This document shows positions 1-6,611 of a stretch of 7,077 nt of DNA, piece by piece (position 1 is the stretch's first letter; each line of letters starts with the position of its first letter). The notes beneath the pieces were generated by a model. It was given only the letters and a program-made list of their open reading frames with translations, ran no database searches and was not told the DNA's origin. Made by a program: the position numbers and the translations under genes. This DNA comes from Candidatus Eiseniibacteriota bacterium. GTDB taxonomy: Bacteria; Joyebacterota; Joyebacteria; Joyebacterales; Joyebacteraceae. The stretch is taken from assembly GCA_030609605.1 (NCBI GenBank), contig JAUWBY010000118.1, positions 1 through 7,077 of the forward strand. The letters are read 5' to 3'.

Positions 1-169
1 CGAAGTCCTCGACGGCCGTGACGTTCCTCAAGCGTCCGAGGGTTCCTGGGACAAGCCGGGCCAACCTCCACACCGTGTTGGGTCGGTCACGATACACCCA
101 CGCGGTGCCTTCGCGTACGGAGAAACAGCTTGACACTGGTACGGAGTCATGGCAGTCTAGCGTTTGGCC
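1..169. other. Leader region upstream of rex, no gene assigned
   Basis: I see no convincing gene here. The rex frame is open back to a GTG at 18, but that stretch encodes nothing Rex-like. A second + frame is open from the left edge to a TGA at 131-133 and could be the last 43 residues of an upstream gene. A minus-strand frame is open from about 136 to the left edge. None has a recognisable motif or decisive ribosome binding site. I found no tRNA-like T-loop, hairpin terminator or direct repeat. Confidence 0.4.
130..158 (+). promoter_or_regulatory. Possible promoter of the rex operon
   Basis: A perfect -35-type hexamer TTGACA lies at 130-135. At the usual 17-base spacing the -10 position (153-158) reads CAGTCT, which matches TATAAT poorly; shifting by one or two bases does not help. 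If the promoter is real, transcription would start near 165, so the Rex operator at 170-187 would lie at the start of the transcript, where bound repressor blocks initiation or elongation. The weak -10 keeps confidence low. Confidence 0.3.
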
Positions 170-187
170 TTGTGAATGGGAGCACAA
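170..187 (+). promoter_or_regulatory. Rex operator (Rex box) upstream of rex
   Basis: The 18 bases TTGTGAATGGGAGCACAA have perfect 5-base inverted arms (TTGTG/CACAA) with 8 bases between. They match 11 of the 12 fixed positions of the known Rex consensus TTGTGA-N6-TCACAA; the only mismatch is G for T at the first base of the right arm. The box ends 7 bases before the rex ATG and overlaps the likely Shine-Dalgarno GGAG (179-182). Rex-NAD+ binds such sites and NADH releases it. The position implies that rex, and probably the operon behind it, is autoregulated by the NADH/NAD+ ratio. Confidence 0.8.
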
Positions 188-194
188 TCACAGC

Positions 195-887
195 ATGCCG
201 CTGCATTCCAGACAGATTCCCAAAGAGACGATTGACCGCCTGTTCGTCTACTTCAGGGGCCTTATGTGCCTGAAGAGGGAGGGGAAGGACACGACCTCAT
301 CCAGCGAGCTGGCCGACGTCTGCCACGTGAACGCATCGGCGGTCCGGAAGGACCTCTCGTACTTCGGCAGGCTTGGGACCAGGGGCGTGGGCTACAAGGT
401 CGATGAACTCGTCACGGAAATACGCAAGGCGTTGAGGTTCGACGACGCCACCGGCGTCGCGGTGGTTGGCATCGGCAATGTCGGCACGGCGCTACTGGAG
501 CACTCGACCTTCGAGTCGGAGGGCTTCCATATCATCGCCGCTTTCGACAGTGCTCCCGACAAGATCGGTCTGACGATAGGCAGCATAACTGTTGAGGACA
601 TAGCCGGCATCGAGAAGAGAGTGAAGGAAAAGGGCATTGAGCTGGTCATTCTCGCTGTGCCGGAGCCGTCCGCGGCGGATGTTGCACGGAGGCTGGGGAA
701 CGCGGGTGTGAAGTCCATCCTCTCGTTCGCCCCTTGCGAACTCACGATGCCCGACAACGTCAACGTGACTTGCGTGGACCTGAGCGTCGCGATGGCTCGA
801 CTCGTGTACCACTCGTACTTCGAGAGGAAGAACGGGTCCGAGGAGAAGACAGGCTCGAGTCGGAAGAGGGTTGACACCGTAACCTAG
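195..887 (+). CDS. rex: Redox-sensing transcriptional repressor Rex
   Basis: A 230-residue cytoplasmic repressor that senses the NADH/NAD+ ratio. Residues 8-67 form the winged-helix DNA-binding domain, with the family signature RKDLSYFG (51-58) and wing GTRGVGY (61-67). A Rossmann domain follows, with GIGNVG at 92-97, the acidic D118 expected to hold the adenine ribose of NAD(H), and AVPEP at 154-158. The late VDLSVAMARLVY (194-205) is the C-terminal helix that swaps between dimer partners in Rex. The frame is open back to a GTG at 18, but I chose ATG 195: it gives a normal Rex N-terminus (IPKETIDRL), follows GGAG at 179-182 by 12 bases, and leaves the Rex box outside the coding region. Two oddities: the usual NFAP motif reads SFAP (177-180), and a charged tail of about 20 residues (210-230) extends past the usual end. 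Rex proteins are typically about 205-215 residues. Confidence 0.95.
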   Translation: MPLHSRQIPKETIDRLFVYFRGLMCLKREGKDTTSSSELADVCHVNASAVRKDLSYFGRLGTRGVGYKVDELVTEIRKALRFDDATGVAVVGIGNVGTALLEHSTFESEGFHIIAAFDSAPDKIGLTIGSITVEDIAGIEKRVKEKGIELVILAVPEPSAADVARRLGNAGVKSILSFAPCELTMPDNVNVTCVDLSVAMARLVYHSYFERKNGSEEKTGSSRKRVDTVT

Positions 888-899
888 GAACAGCGTCGC

Positions 900-1421
900 A
901 TGACTGAGAAGGTCGGCAGGACAGCCCCAAGGGCGAGAGACATCATCCATCTGCTCCTTGTCCTCTTCATCACATGGCTCATGCTTACGTCGAGCCTGCA
1001 CTGGCAGGAAGTGACCATGGGCGCGTTCCTCAGCCTGGTCCTGGCACTGTTCCTCGCAAGGAGCTACGGCAGGCTTGGACTGCCTCCGCTTTCGCTCATC
1101 CGTGTGTGGCGTCTGGGCGTCTACTTCCTCGTGCTCTTCGCGGAGATCGTGAAGGCCAACATCGACGTCGCCTACCGGGTGCTGCACCCCAGGCTTCCCA
1201 TTAACCCCGGTATCGTGGTCATCACGACAGAGCTCTCGCAGGACGTTGCCAAGGTCCTACTGGCGAACTCGATCACACTGACGCCCGGTACCTTCACACT
1301 GGACATCCAGGGAGACAAACTGCTGATCCACTGGATAAACGTCAAGTCGGAGGACACGGCCGAGGCGACGAGACTGATAGCCGGTCGGTTCGAGAAGCAC
1401 CTGAAGGCGGTCTTCGCATGA
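900..1421 (+). CDS. mrpE: MrpE/MnhE family membrane subunit (MbhA/MbxA-like)
   Basis: A 173-residue membrane protein of the Na+/H+ antiporter subunit E family. Hydrophobic segments lie near residues 16-33, 40-54 and 68-90, followed by a cytoplasmic domain. That domain carries the family hallmark LANSITLTPGTFTLDI (121-136) and a conserved HWI (144-146). In Mrp antiporters and in Mbh/Mbx complexes, subunits E, F and G form the small block of the sodium-translocating module. The gene begins 12 bases after the rex stop, and its AGGA (886-889) overlaps that stop, so it is very probably co-transcribed with rex. It ends in an ATGA overlap with mrpF. The family is clear. The assignment to an Mbx-type complex rather than a free antiporter comes from the genes downstream. 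Confidence 0.93.
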   Translation: MTEKVGRTAPRARDIIHLLLVLFITWLMLTSSLHWQEVTMGAFLSLVLALFLARSYGRLGLPPLSLIRVWRLGVYFLVLFAEIVKANIDVAYRVLHPRLPINPGIVVITTELSQDVAKVLLANSITLTPGTFTLDIQGDKLLIHWINVKSEDTAEATRLIAGRFEKHLKAVFA

Positions 1422-1678
1422 GCGGGACAGTGATTCTGACTCTGACGGGCATCATTACGGCCGGCATACTGCTGTGTCTTCTGCGGCTGCTCAAGGGCCC
1501 GACGGCGCCTGACCGGGCGGTGGCAATGGACACGGCGTGCACGGTCACCACCGCACTGCTCGTACTGCTGGCTCTGTTCTTCAAGCGCTCCGTGTACCTC
1601 GATGTTGCTCTGGTGTACGCGCTCTTGACGTTCATGGGACTGGTTGCAATCGCCAGATACCTGGAGAGAGGCATCTAG
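1418..1678 (+). CDS. mrpF: MrpF/MnhF family membrane subunit (MbhB/MbxB-like)
   Basis: An 86-residue protein with three predicted membrane helices (about 5-24, 38-55 and 60-80), normal for this family. The conserved loop GPTAPDRAVAMD (27-38) between helices 1 and 2 holds D32, R33 and D38; helix 3 carries YLDVALVYALLTF (60-72) with D62. In Mrp, subunit F is thought to help form the sodium path together with subunits A, E and G. The start overlaps the mrpE stop (ATGA), which implies translational coupling. The stop directly abuts the mrpG start with no base between. Confidence 0.92.
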   Translation: MSGTVILTLTGIITAGILLCLLRLLKGPTAPDRAVAMDTACTVTTALLVLLALFFKRSVYLDVALVYALLTFMGLVAIARYLERGI

Positions 1679-2017
1679 ATGCTGCGTGTCGTTCTGGGCA
1701 CAGTGGTCACGTTCGCGGGAGCCCTGTTCCTGTTCATCGGCTGTCTTGGTGTGTTCAGGATGCCGGACGTGTACAACCGACTTCAGGCGGGCACGAAGTG
1801 CACGACCCTGGGCGCCTTCCTCACCGCCATCGGCGTAGGCATTATCGAACCGACATGGTTCTGGAAGACCCTGGTGATCGCCGTGTTCATCCTCCTCACG
1901 AATCCCATATCCAACCACGCCCTCGGCAGAGCCTCTCGGAAGAGTGGTGTTCCCCTGTGCGAGGGCAGCGTTGTCGATCGGTCGCAGGAGTTCGACGGAT
2001 ACGAGGGCAGACCATGA
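1679..2017 (+). CDS. mrpG: MrpG/MnhG family membrane subunit (MbhC/MbxC-like)
   Basis: A 112-residue subunit with three hydrophobic helices (about 5-26, 40-56 and 62-76) and a hydrophilic C-terminal tail. The family signature GVFRMPDVYNRLQAGTKCTT (24-43) matches the usual RxPDxxxRLxAxTK pattern; the common His after RL is Gln36 here. The end of the last helix carries TNPISNHALGRAS (74-86), also a family mark. The tail after residue 87 (SGVPLCEGSVVDRSQEFDGY) has no motif I recognise. A good ribosome binding site, AGAGAGG (1665-1671), sits 7 bases before the start, and the gene ends in an ATGA overlap with the next gene. Confidence 0.92.
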   Translation: MLRVVLGTVVTFAGALFLFIGCLGVFRMPDVYNRLQAGTKCTTLGAFLTAIGVGIIEPTWFWKTLVIAVFILLTNPISNHALGRASRKSGVPLCEGSVVDRSQEFDGYEGRP

Positions 2018-2253
2018 TCATCATTGTATCACTGCTGGTGCTCGCGATGCTCGTCGCGGCCGTCGCTGCCCTCATCTACAGGGATCTTTTGAGTGCGGTC
2101 ATCGCTTCGTGTCTGGTGAGCTTGCTCGCCTCGATCCTGTTCTTCTTTCTTCAGGCGCCGGACGTGGCCATGGCGGAAGCGTCCATCGGCGCGGCACTTG
2201 TCACTGCGATCTTCGTGATCGCCATCAGGCGGACTAAGAGGTACGAGGAATGA
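2014..2253 (+). CDS. mbhD: MbhD/DUF4040 family subunit (matches MrpA C-terminal part)
   Basis: A 79-residue membrane protein with three helices. The diagnostic stretch is LQAPDVAMAEASIGAALVTA (46-65), with D50 and E55; in Mrp antiporters this block belongs to the C-terminal part of the large subunit MrpA, whereas in Mbh/Mbx complexes it is a separate small subunit, MbhD. Having it as a free gene is one sign that this is a hydrogenase-type or Mbx-type complex and not a stand-alone Mrp antiporter. The reading frame is open far upstream, but ATG 2014 is the real start: GAGGG at 2003-2007 precedes it by 6 bases, it gives the normal family N-terminus, and it overlaps the mrpG stop as ATGA. It ends in an ATGA overlap with the next gene. 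Confidence 0.9.
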   Translation: MIIIVSLLVLAMLVAAVAALIYRDLLSAVIASCLVSLLASILFFFLQAPDVAMAEASIGAALVTAIFVIAIRRTKRYEE

Positions 2254-2939
2254 GAGCCACGGTAGGCCTGATCCTGCTTGCGGTCATAGGTGTCGGCGTC
2301 GGTATCTCGCTGCTCGCGATTCCGTTCGGCGCCCCGAAGACAGAGATCGGTGACTACTACATCGAGAACGCGCGGGAGGACACGGGGGCGACCAACGTCG
2401 TGACATCCGTCGTCGTCGGCTACCGTGCCTTCGACACTTTGGGTGAGGTGACAGTCCTTTTCGTGGCCGCCCTGGGACTGGGTGCCGTGCTGGCGACCGC
2501 CGGTGGCAAGCGCGGCAGGTCCGGCGTCGAGCCGGCGAGCCTCATTCTCTCCGCGGGGAACATTTTTCTCTTCCCGCTGATACTTCTGTTCGGCGCCTAC
2601 ATCTTCACACACGGACATCTCACGCCGGGCGGTGGCTTCCAGGGCGGAGCCGTCATCGCTTCGGCCTTCCTGCTGGTCTACCTGAGTTCTCCAGGTAAGA
2701 GAATCAACGAAAGCGGCGCCACTCTCACAGAGTCTGTGAGTGGACTGGTGTTTGTCGCGATAGGACTTCTGGGCCTGACTTACGGAACCCACTACTTCCT
2801 GGCCAACTTCCTGCCCAAGGGTACTCTGAACACGCTCTTCAGCGCGGGCATCATCCCGGTCATCTACTGCGCGATCGGTCTCAAGGTCGGGTCCGAGCTG
2901 GCCGGCGTCGTAGACAACCTGATGGAGGAGACGGAATGA
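2250..2939 (+). CDS. mrpB: Fused MbhE + MrpB/MbhF subunit
   Basis: A 229-residue two-part membrane protein. Residues 1-85 match the MbhE block, equal to the extreme C-terminus of MrpA: a first helix (4-24), a polar loop, then NVVTSVVVGYRAFDTLGEVT (49-68) with D62 and E66. Residues 95-225 are an MrpB/MnhB domain with four helices and the hallmark GHLTPGGGFQGG (122-133). In Pyrococcus Mbh the two are separate proteins of roughly 100 and 150 residues; here they share one frame with no internal start needed. The arrangement agrees with Mbx-type operons, where I recall no separate E gene. GGAGGAG at its 3' end (2924-2930) serves as the ribosome binding site of mrpC. Confidence 0.9.
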   Translation: MRATVGLILLAVIGVGVGISLLAIPFGAPKTEIGDYYIENAREDTGATNVVTSVVVGYRAFDTLGEVTVLFVAALGLGAVLATAGGKRGRSGVEPASLILSAGNIFLFPLILLFGAYIFTHGHLTPGGGFQGGAVIASAFLLVYLSSPGKRINESGATLTESVSGLVFVAIGLLGLTYGTHYFLANFLPKGTLNTLFSAGIIPVIYCAIGLKVGSELAGVVDNLMEETE

Positions 2940-3295
2940 GCTTCTTGCACGACTACGTCTACTACATCGGGGCGTTCGGGCTCGTGGCTATCGGCCTGCT
3001 GATCATCCTGGTGAAGCGGAATCTCATCAAGTTGATCATCGGCCTCAGCATTCTCGATACCGGCGTGAACATGTTCCTGATCTCCGTCGGTTACATCAAT
3101 CGCGGGACGGCGCCGATATTCTCGAGGCCCGGACTCGAGCCTGACGGCATGGTGGACCCCGTCCCTCAGGCGCTCGTGCTGACTGCCATTGTGATCGGTG
3201 TCGCGATCCTGGCGTTGGCGCTGGCGCTCGCCGTGCGCTTCTACAAGAGTTACGGCACGCTGGACCTCCGCAAGGCAAAGGAGCTGAGATGGTAA
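2936..3295 (+). CDS. mrpC: MrpC/MnhC family subunit, NuoK-like (MbhG/MbxG-like)
   Basis: A 119-residue protein with three membrane helices (about 10-27, 30-53 and 79-103), homologous to complex I subunit NuoK. The MrpC hallmark VDPVPQALVLTAIVIG (73-88) leads into helix 3. In helix 2, GLSILDTGVNMFLISVGY (36-53), the glutamate that is essential in NuoK aligns with Ser38; an acidic D41 lies about one turn further along and may serve a related role (inference). A loop of about 20 residues (55-74) joins helices 2 and 3. The ribosome binding site GGAGGAG (2924-2930) is 5 bases from the start. The gene overlaps mrpD by 7 bases. Confidence 0.92.
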   Translation: MSFLHDYVYYIGAFGLVAIGLLIILVKRNLIKLIIGLSILDTGVNMFLISVGYINRGTAPIFSRPGLEPDGMVDPVPQALVLTAIVIGVAILALALALAVRFYKSYGTLDLRKAKELRW

Positions 3296-4758
3296 GCCCC
3301 GTACTGCTGCTCGCGGTGCCTCTGGGGCTCGCTCTGTGCGTGCCGCTTGTCGGGAAGGTCTCCCGCCGGGCCGCCGGGTTCGTGCCCGTGATCGCGACAC
3401 TGCTCAATCTTGTGCTCTCGATCCGGCTGCTCCCGACGGTGCTCGAAGAGCCCATCGTCGCCAATCTCGGCGGGTTCCCGCCGCCGTTCGCGATCACGCT
3501 CTTCGCGGGTCCAGTCGGTATGCTGCTCTCGGCCCTCATAGCTCTGGCCGGACTGGTCGTGTCACTCTACGCGCTCTCGTACATAAAGACGGGCCCCACG
3601 GTCAGGTATCACACTCTCTATATGCTGCTCCTTGTCGGGGCCACCGGGGTCGTCCTGACGGGGGACGTGTTCAACCTGTTCGTTTTCTTCGAGATTCTCT
3701 GCATCTCGTCGTACGCCCTCGTTGCCTACGTGGGAGACAGGGCTGGCATCGAGGCCTCCGTCAAGTACCTCATACAGGGAGCACTGGGTTCCGCCCTGCT
3801 TCTGATCGGTATCGGGTTGCTCTACGGGCTCTTCGGAACGCTCAACATGGCGGACATCGCGGCGCGGATGGGCTCGGCGGACCCCGTCCCGGTCTTCGTC
3901 GCCATGGCCCTGATAGTCGTCGGGTTGGGGGTCGAGGCGGCGATATTCCCGCTGAACGCATGGCTGCCCGACGCGCACTCGTCCGCCCCATCATCAATAA
4001 GCGCCATACTCTCCGGCATTGCCATTCAGGTCGGGCTCTACGCCGTCGTCAGAATGGTCTTCACGGTCTTCGGGGCCTCGAGCATGCTCCTGTTCTTCGT
4101 GTTCATGGGGCTTCTCACCCTGTTGATCGGTGAGCTGTGCGCCTTTGCACAGAGCAACATCAAGAGAATGCTCGCCTACTCCAGTATCGGACAGATAGGT
4201 CTCATCATCTTCGCGGTGGCGATAGCGACCACCGACTCCGTCACCGGGGGCCTCTTTCAGATGGTCAGCCACACGCTGGGCAAGGCGCTGCTCTTCCTCG
4301 CCGTGGGGTACATGGTCTACCGTAGCGGATCGATGGAGATCTCCTCGCTCGAGGGTATGGGAAGGCGAATGCCCCTTACCTCGTTCGCGTTCACGATCGG
4401 GGCGTTCTCGCTCGTCGGGTTGCCTCCGTTCGTCGGGTTCCCGAGTAAGCTCCTGATAGTGCGCTCCGCGCTCGTCGGGCAGGAGGTGCTGTTGCAAGTG
4501 CTCATCGGGCTGGTTCTGCTCGCGACGGTGGTTGAGGGAGCCTACTTCTTCAGGGTCATTCAGGCCGTCTACTTCAAGAAGGGGGAAGGGCAAGAGGCCA
4601 GGCAGGACGCTCCACCCATGGCCCTCTTCTCCATGTTCGTTTTCGTCGTTCTCATCGTCGTGATCGGTGTGTACCCGAACCTGATCACCGACGTCCTCGA
4701 ATCTGGTGCTTCGGAGCTTCTTGAGAGGGCCAACTACATCGGGAGCGTGCTGGGATGA
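3289..4758 (+). CDS. mrpD: MrpD-like antiporter subunit (MbhH/MbxH) lacking TM7 and TM8 lysines
   Basis: A 489-residue, roughly 14-helix protein of the proton-conducting transporter family shared by MrpD, NuoM and NuoN. It keeps the TM5 glutamate (E135 in FNLFVFFEIL), the loop NIKRMLAYSSIGQIG (290-304), H328 and K332 in SHTLGKALLF, and K387 in GFPSKLLI. The core motif reads VEAAIFPLNAWLPDAHSSAP (215-234). The lysine normally found at the front of this motif (K234 in E. coli NuoM) is E216, and the TM8 lysine (K265 in NuoM) is Q247 in LSGIAIQVGLY; the spacing of 31 residues is the same, so the alignment is unambiguous. It may translocate ions by a modified path or have a mainly structural role (inference). 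AAAGGAG (3277-3283) is a strong ribosome binding site 5 bases upstream. The stop overlaps the next start as ATGA. Confidence 0.92.
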   Translation: MVSPVLLLAVPLGLALCVPLVGKVSRRAAGFVPVIATLLNLVLSIRLLPTVLEEPIVANLGGFPPPFAITLFAGPVGMLLSALIALAGLVVSLYALSYIKTGPTVRYHTLYMLLLVGATGVVLTGDVFNLFVFFEILCISSYALVAYVGDRAGIEASVKYLIQGALGSALLLIGIGLLYGLFGTLNMADIAARMGSADPVPVFVAMALIVVGLGVEAAIFPLNAWLPDAHSSAPSSISAILSGIAIQVGLYAVVRMVFTVFGASSMLLFFVFMGLLTLLIGELCAFAQSNIKRMLAYSSIGQIGLIIFAVAIATTDSVTGGLFQMVSHTLGKALLFLAVGYMVYRSGSMEISSLEGMGRRMPLTSFAFTIGAFSLVGLPPFVGFPSKLLIVRSALVGQEVLLQVLIGLVLLATVVEGAYFFRVIQAVYFKKGEGQEARQDAPPMALFSMFVFVVLIVVIGVYPNLITDVLESGASELLERANYIGSVLG

Positions 4759-6611
4759 GCCTGGGACTTCTCCTCATAGTTGCGTTCGGCGGTTCACTGC
4801 TCACGTATCTTCTCGGGAAGGTCTCGGCGAGGATTCGGGACGCATTCGCCGTGCTCATCTCGTTGGCAGTAGTGGTGATGGTCGCTTCTCTCTACGGGAA
4901 GGCGCTCCGGGTCCCATTCTACGAGGGTTTCCTGGGGATGCCCCTGGTGCTGAGGGTCGACGGGCTGTCGTGGCTCTTTGCTATCGTTGCGTCCGTCCTC
5001 GGATGCCTTTCCGTCGTGTTCTCTCTTGGCTACATGAAGGGGAAGGAGAGGACCAGTTTCTACTACTCGATGCTGCTTCTGGTCAGCGCCGCGATGCTGG
5101 GAGTCGTGCTGTCCGGTGACCTGCTTTCGCTCTTCATCTTCTGGGAGATCATGAGCTGGTCGACCTTCCTCCTGATCAGCTACAACGGCGGCCCGGCCCT
5201 GGCGGCGGGCATGAAGTACTTCGTGATGTCTTTCGTGGGTTCGCTGGCGATGCTTGCCGGCGTGGTCACGCTCCACGGGAGCTTCGGGACGCTGGAGTTC
5301 ACCGGAGTTGCCGCCGGGATGTCCTCGGCGTCCCCCGGCTATGTTCTCGCCATCCTGGTCCTCTTCGGCGTGGCCTTCGGGACGAAGAACGCAATCTGGC
5401 CGTTCCACGCGTGGCTGCCGCCTGCGCACTCGGAGGCGCCCTCACCGTTCAGCGCCGTGCTCTCAGGCGTACTCATCAAGATGGGTGTCTACGGGTTCCT
5501 CCTCCTCATGTTCGTGATCGTCGGCCTCAGAACCTTTCTGTCACTGGGTGTGGGCCGCATCGAGTTCCACACCGTTCTCTCGATTATCGGGGCCATCACG
5601 ATACTGCTGCCCACGTTCATTGCGATCTTCCAGAACGATGCGAAGCGGTTGCTTGCCTGGTCCACCGTGGCCCAGGCGGGCTACATCATCTTGGGAATCT
5701 CGTTTGGCACCAGCCTGAGTGTCGCCGGAGGCATGTTCCACTTTCTCAATCACGCCGTGTTCAAGGCTCTCCTTTTCATGGTCGTGGGCGCGGTCGAGTA
5801 CCGGACCAACGGCGTCAGGGATCTTGATTCCCTGGGCGGGCTCATCAAGAGGATGCCGGTCACGTTCATCGTCGCGGTGATTGGCGTGTGCGGTCTGATC
5901 GGCGTGCCGCTGACGAACGGGTTCGTTTCCAAGTGGCTCATCTACAAGACGCTGATCCTTGAGCGATCCCCGTTCCTCGCGTTCGCCGCCCTGTTCGGAA
6001 CATGGGGGACGATTCTCTACAGCTACAAGTTCCTTCACAACATATTTTTGGGGCAGCTGCCGCAGAGATACGAGGACATGGAGAGGGCACCGTTCACGAT
6101 GCTTCTCCCGATGACGATCCTCTCGGTGGTGGTCGTCCTGTTCGGCGTGCTACCCGGCATTCCGCTCGCGGTTATCGATACGATCGGTGTCTCTTTCGGG
6201 TTCGAGTCGCTTCACGTGACGCCGTGGGGTATCGCGTCCGACACCGGTGCGCTCAACACGGTCAACATGCTCGTGGCCGCCCTGGTGGGCCTCGTCGTGG
6301 TTTGGTGCATCTTCAGGTCGGGAGCGAGAAGCGTGTCCGTCGGGCAGGCGGACAGCTACGCCGCGGGAGCGGCGGTGCCTCGCGACAAGTACCAGTACTC
6401 GGTCCGATTCTACGCCCCGCTTCGTCGGATGATGGCTCCGTACCTGAAGGATCTCGTTGACTCGTTCTACATGCGGCTCGCTGGATGGGTCCGCGGGCTC
6501 GGTGACGGCCTGAGACGCATCTACACCGGCTACGTCGGTGACTACGTGATGTACATCCTGGTGTTCCTGGCAGTTCTGATCTTCGTCCAGATAGCGTGGA
6601 GTCCTTGGTAA
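4755..6611 (+). CDS. Second antiporter-like subunit, NuoL/HyfB type with C-terminal arm (MbxH'-like)
   Basis: A 618-residue antiporter-like subunit. The core keeps the full set of proton-path residues: E131 in TM5 (FIFWEIMSW), K211 in GTKNAIWPFHAWLPPAHSEA (209-228), K242 in LSGVLIKMGVY, H333 and K337 in NHAVFKALLF, and K393 in NGFVSKWLIY. After a helix at about 502-519 comes a soluble stretch, an amphipathic region (about 552-590, rich in R, K, Y and L) and a final helix (596-614). This lateral-helix-plus-anchor end is known from NuoL and is expected for the distal or clamp subunit; in Mbh a similar piece is the separate subunit MbhI. It overlaps both neighbours (ATGA with mrpD, TAATG with the next gene). 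Alternatives are hydrogenase-4 subunit B (HyfB) or NuoL proper; the surrounding Mrp-type genes favour Mbx H'. Confidence 0.88.
   Translation: MSLGLLLIVAFGGSLLTYLLGKVSARIRDAFAVLISLAVVVMVASLYGKALRVPFYEGFLGMPLVLRVDGLSWLFAIVASVLGCLSVVFSLGYMKGKERTSFYYSMLLLVSAAMLGVVLSGDLLSLFIFWEIMSWSTFLLISYNGGPALAAGMKYFVMSFVGSLAMLAGVVTLHGSFGTLEFTGVAAGMSSASPGYVLAILVLFGVAFGTKNAIWPFHAWLPPAHSEAPSPFSAVLSGVLIKMGVYGFLLLMFVIVGLRTFLSLGVGRIEFHTVLSIIGAITILLPTFIAIFQNDAKRLLAWSTVAQAGYIILGISFGTSLSVAGGMFHFLNHAVFKALLFMVVGAVEYRTNGVRDLDSLGGLIKRMPVTFIVAVIGVCGLIGVPLTNGFVSKWLIYKTLILERSPFLAFAALFGTWGTILYSYKFLHNIFLGQLPQRYEDMERAPFTMLLPMTILSVVVVLFGVLPGIPLAVIDTIGVSFGFESLHVTPWGIASDTGALNTVNMLVAALVGLVVVWCIFRSGARSVSVGQADSYAAGAAVPRDKYQYSVRFYAPLRRMMAPYLKDLVDSFYMRLAGWVRGLGDGLRRIYTGYVGDYVMYILVFLAVLIFVQIAWSPW

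Noticed and set aside
2..133. Plus-strand open frame from the left edge to TGA 131-133, possibly the end of an upstream gene
   Set aside because: 43 residues, rich in Pro and Gly, with no recognisable motif; it cannot be told from chance without upstream sequence.
2..136. Minus-strand open frame from a GTG at 136-134 to the left edge, possibly a divergent gene sharing the rex control region
   Set aside because: It is only 45 codons, has no ribosome binding site before the start and no motif I recognise; sequence left of the window is needed.
171..192. CRP/FNR-like site from TGTGA and TCACA
   Set aside because: The arms are 12 bases apart instead of the 6 needed for CRP; the Rex reading with arms at 170-187 fits much better.
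18..194. N-terminal extension of rex by 59 codons from a GTG at 18
   Set aside because: The extra residues show no Rex-family similarity, would place the Rex box and probable promoter inside the gene, and make the protein far longer than the family norm; ATG 195 gives a regular N-terminus.
900..4758. A stand-alone Mrp Na+/H+ antiporter operon
   Set aside because: A full-length MrpA is missing, the MrpA-tail blocks occur as separate MbhD and MbhE units, and a NuoH-like gene follows, which free Mrp antiporters do not have.
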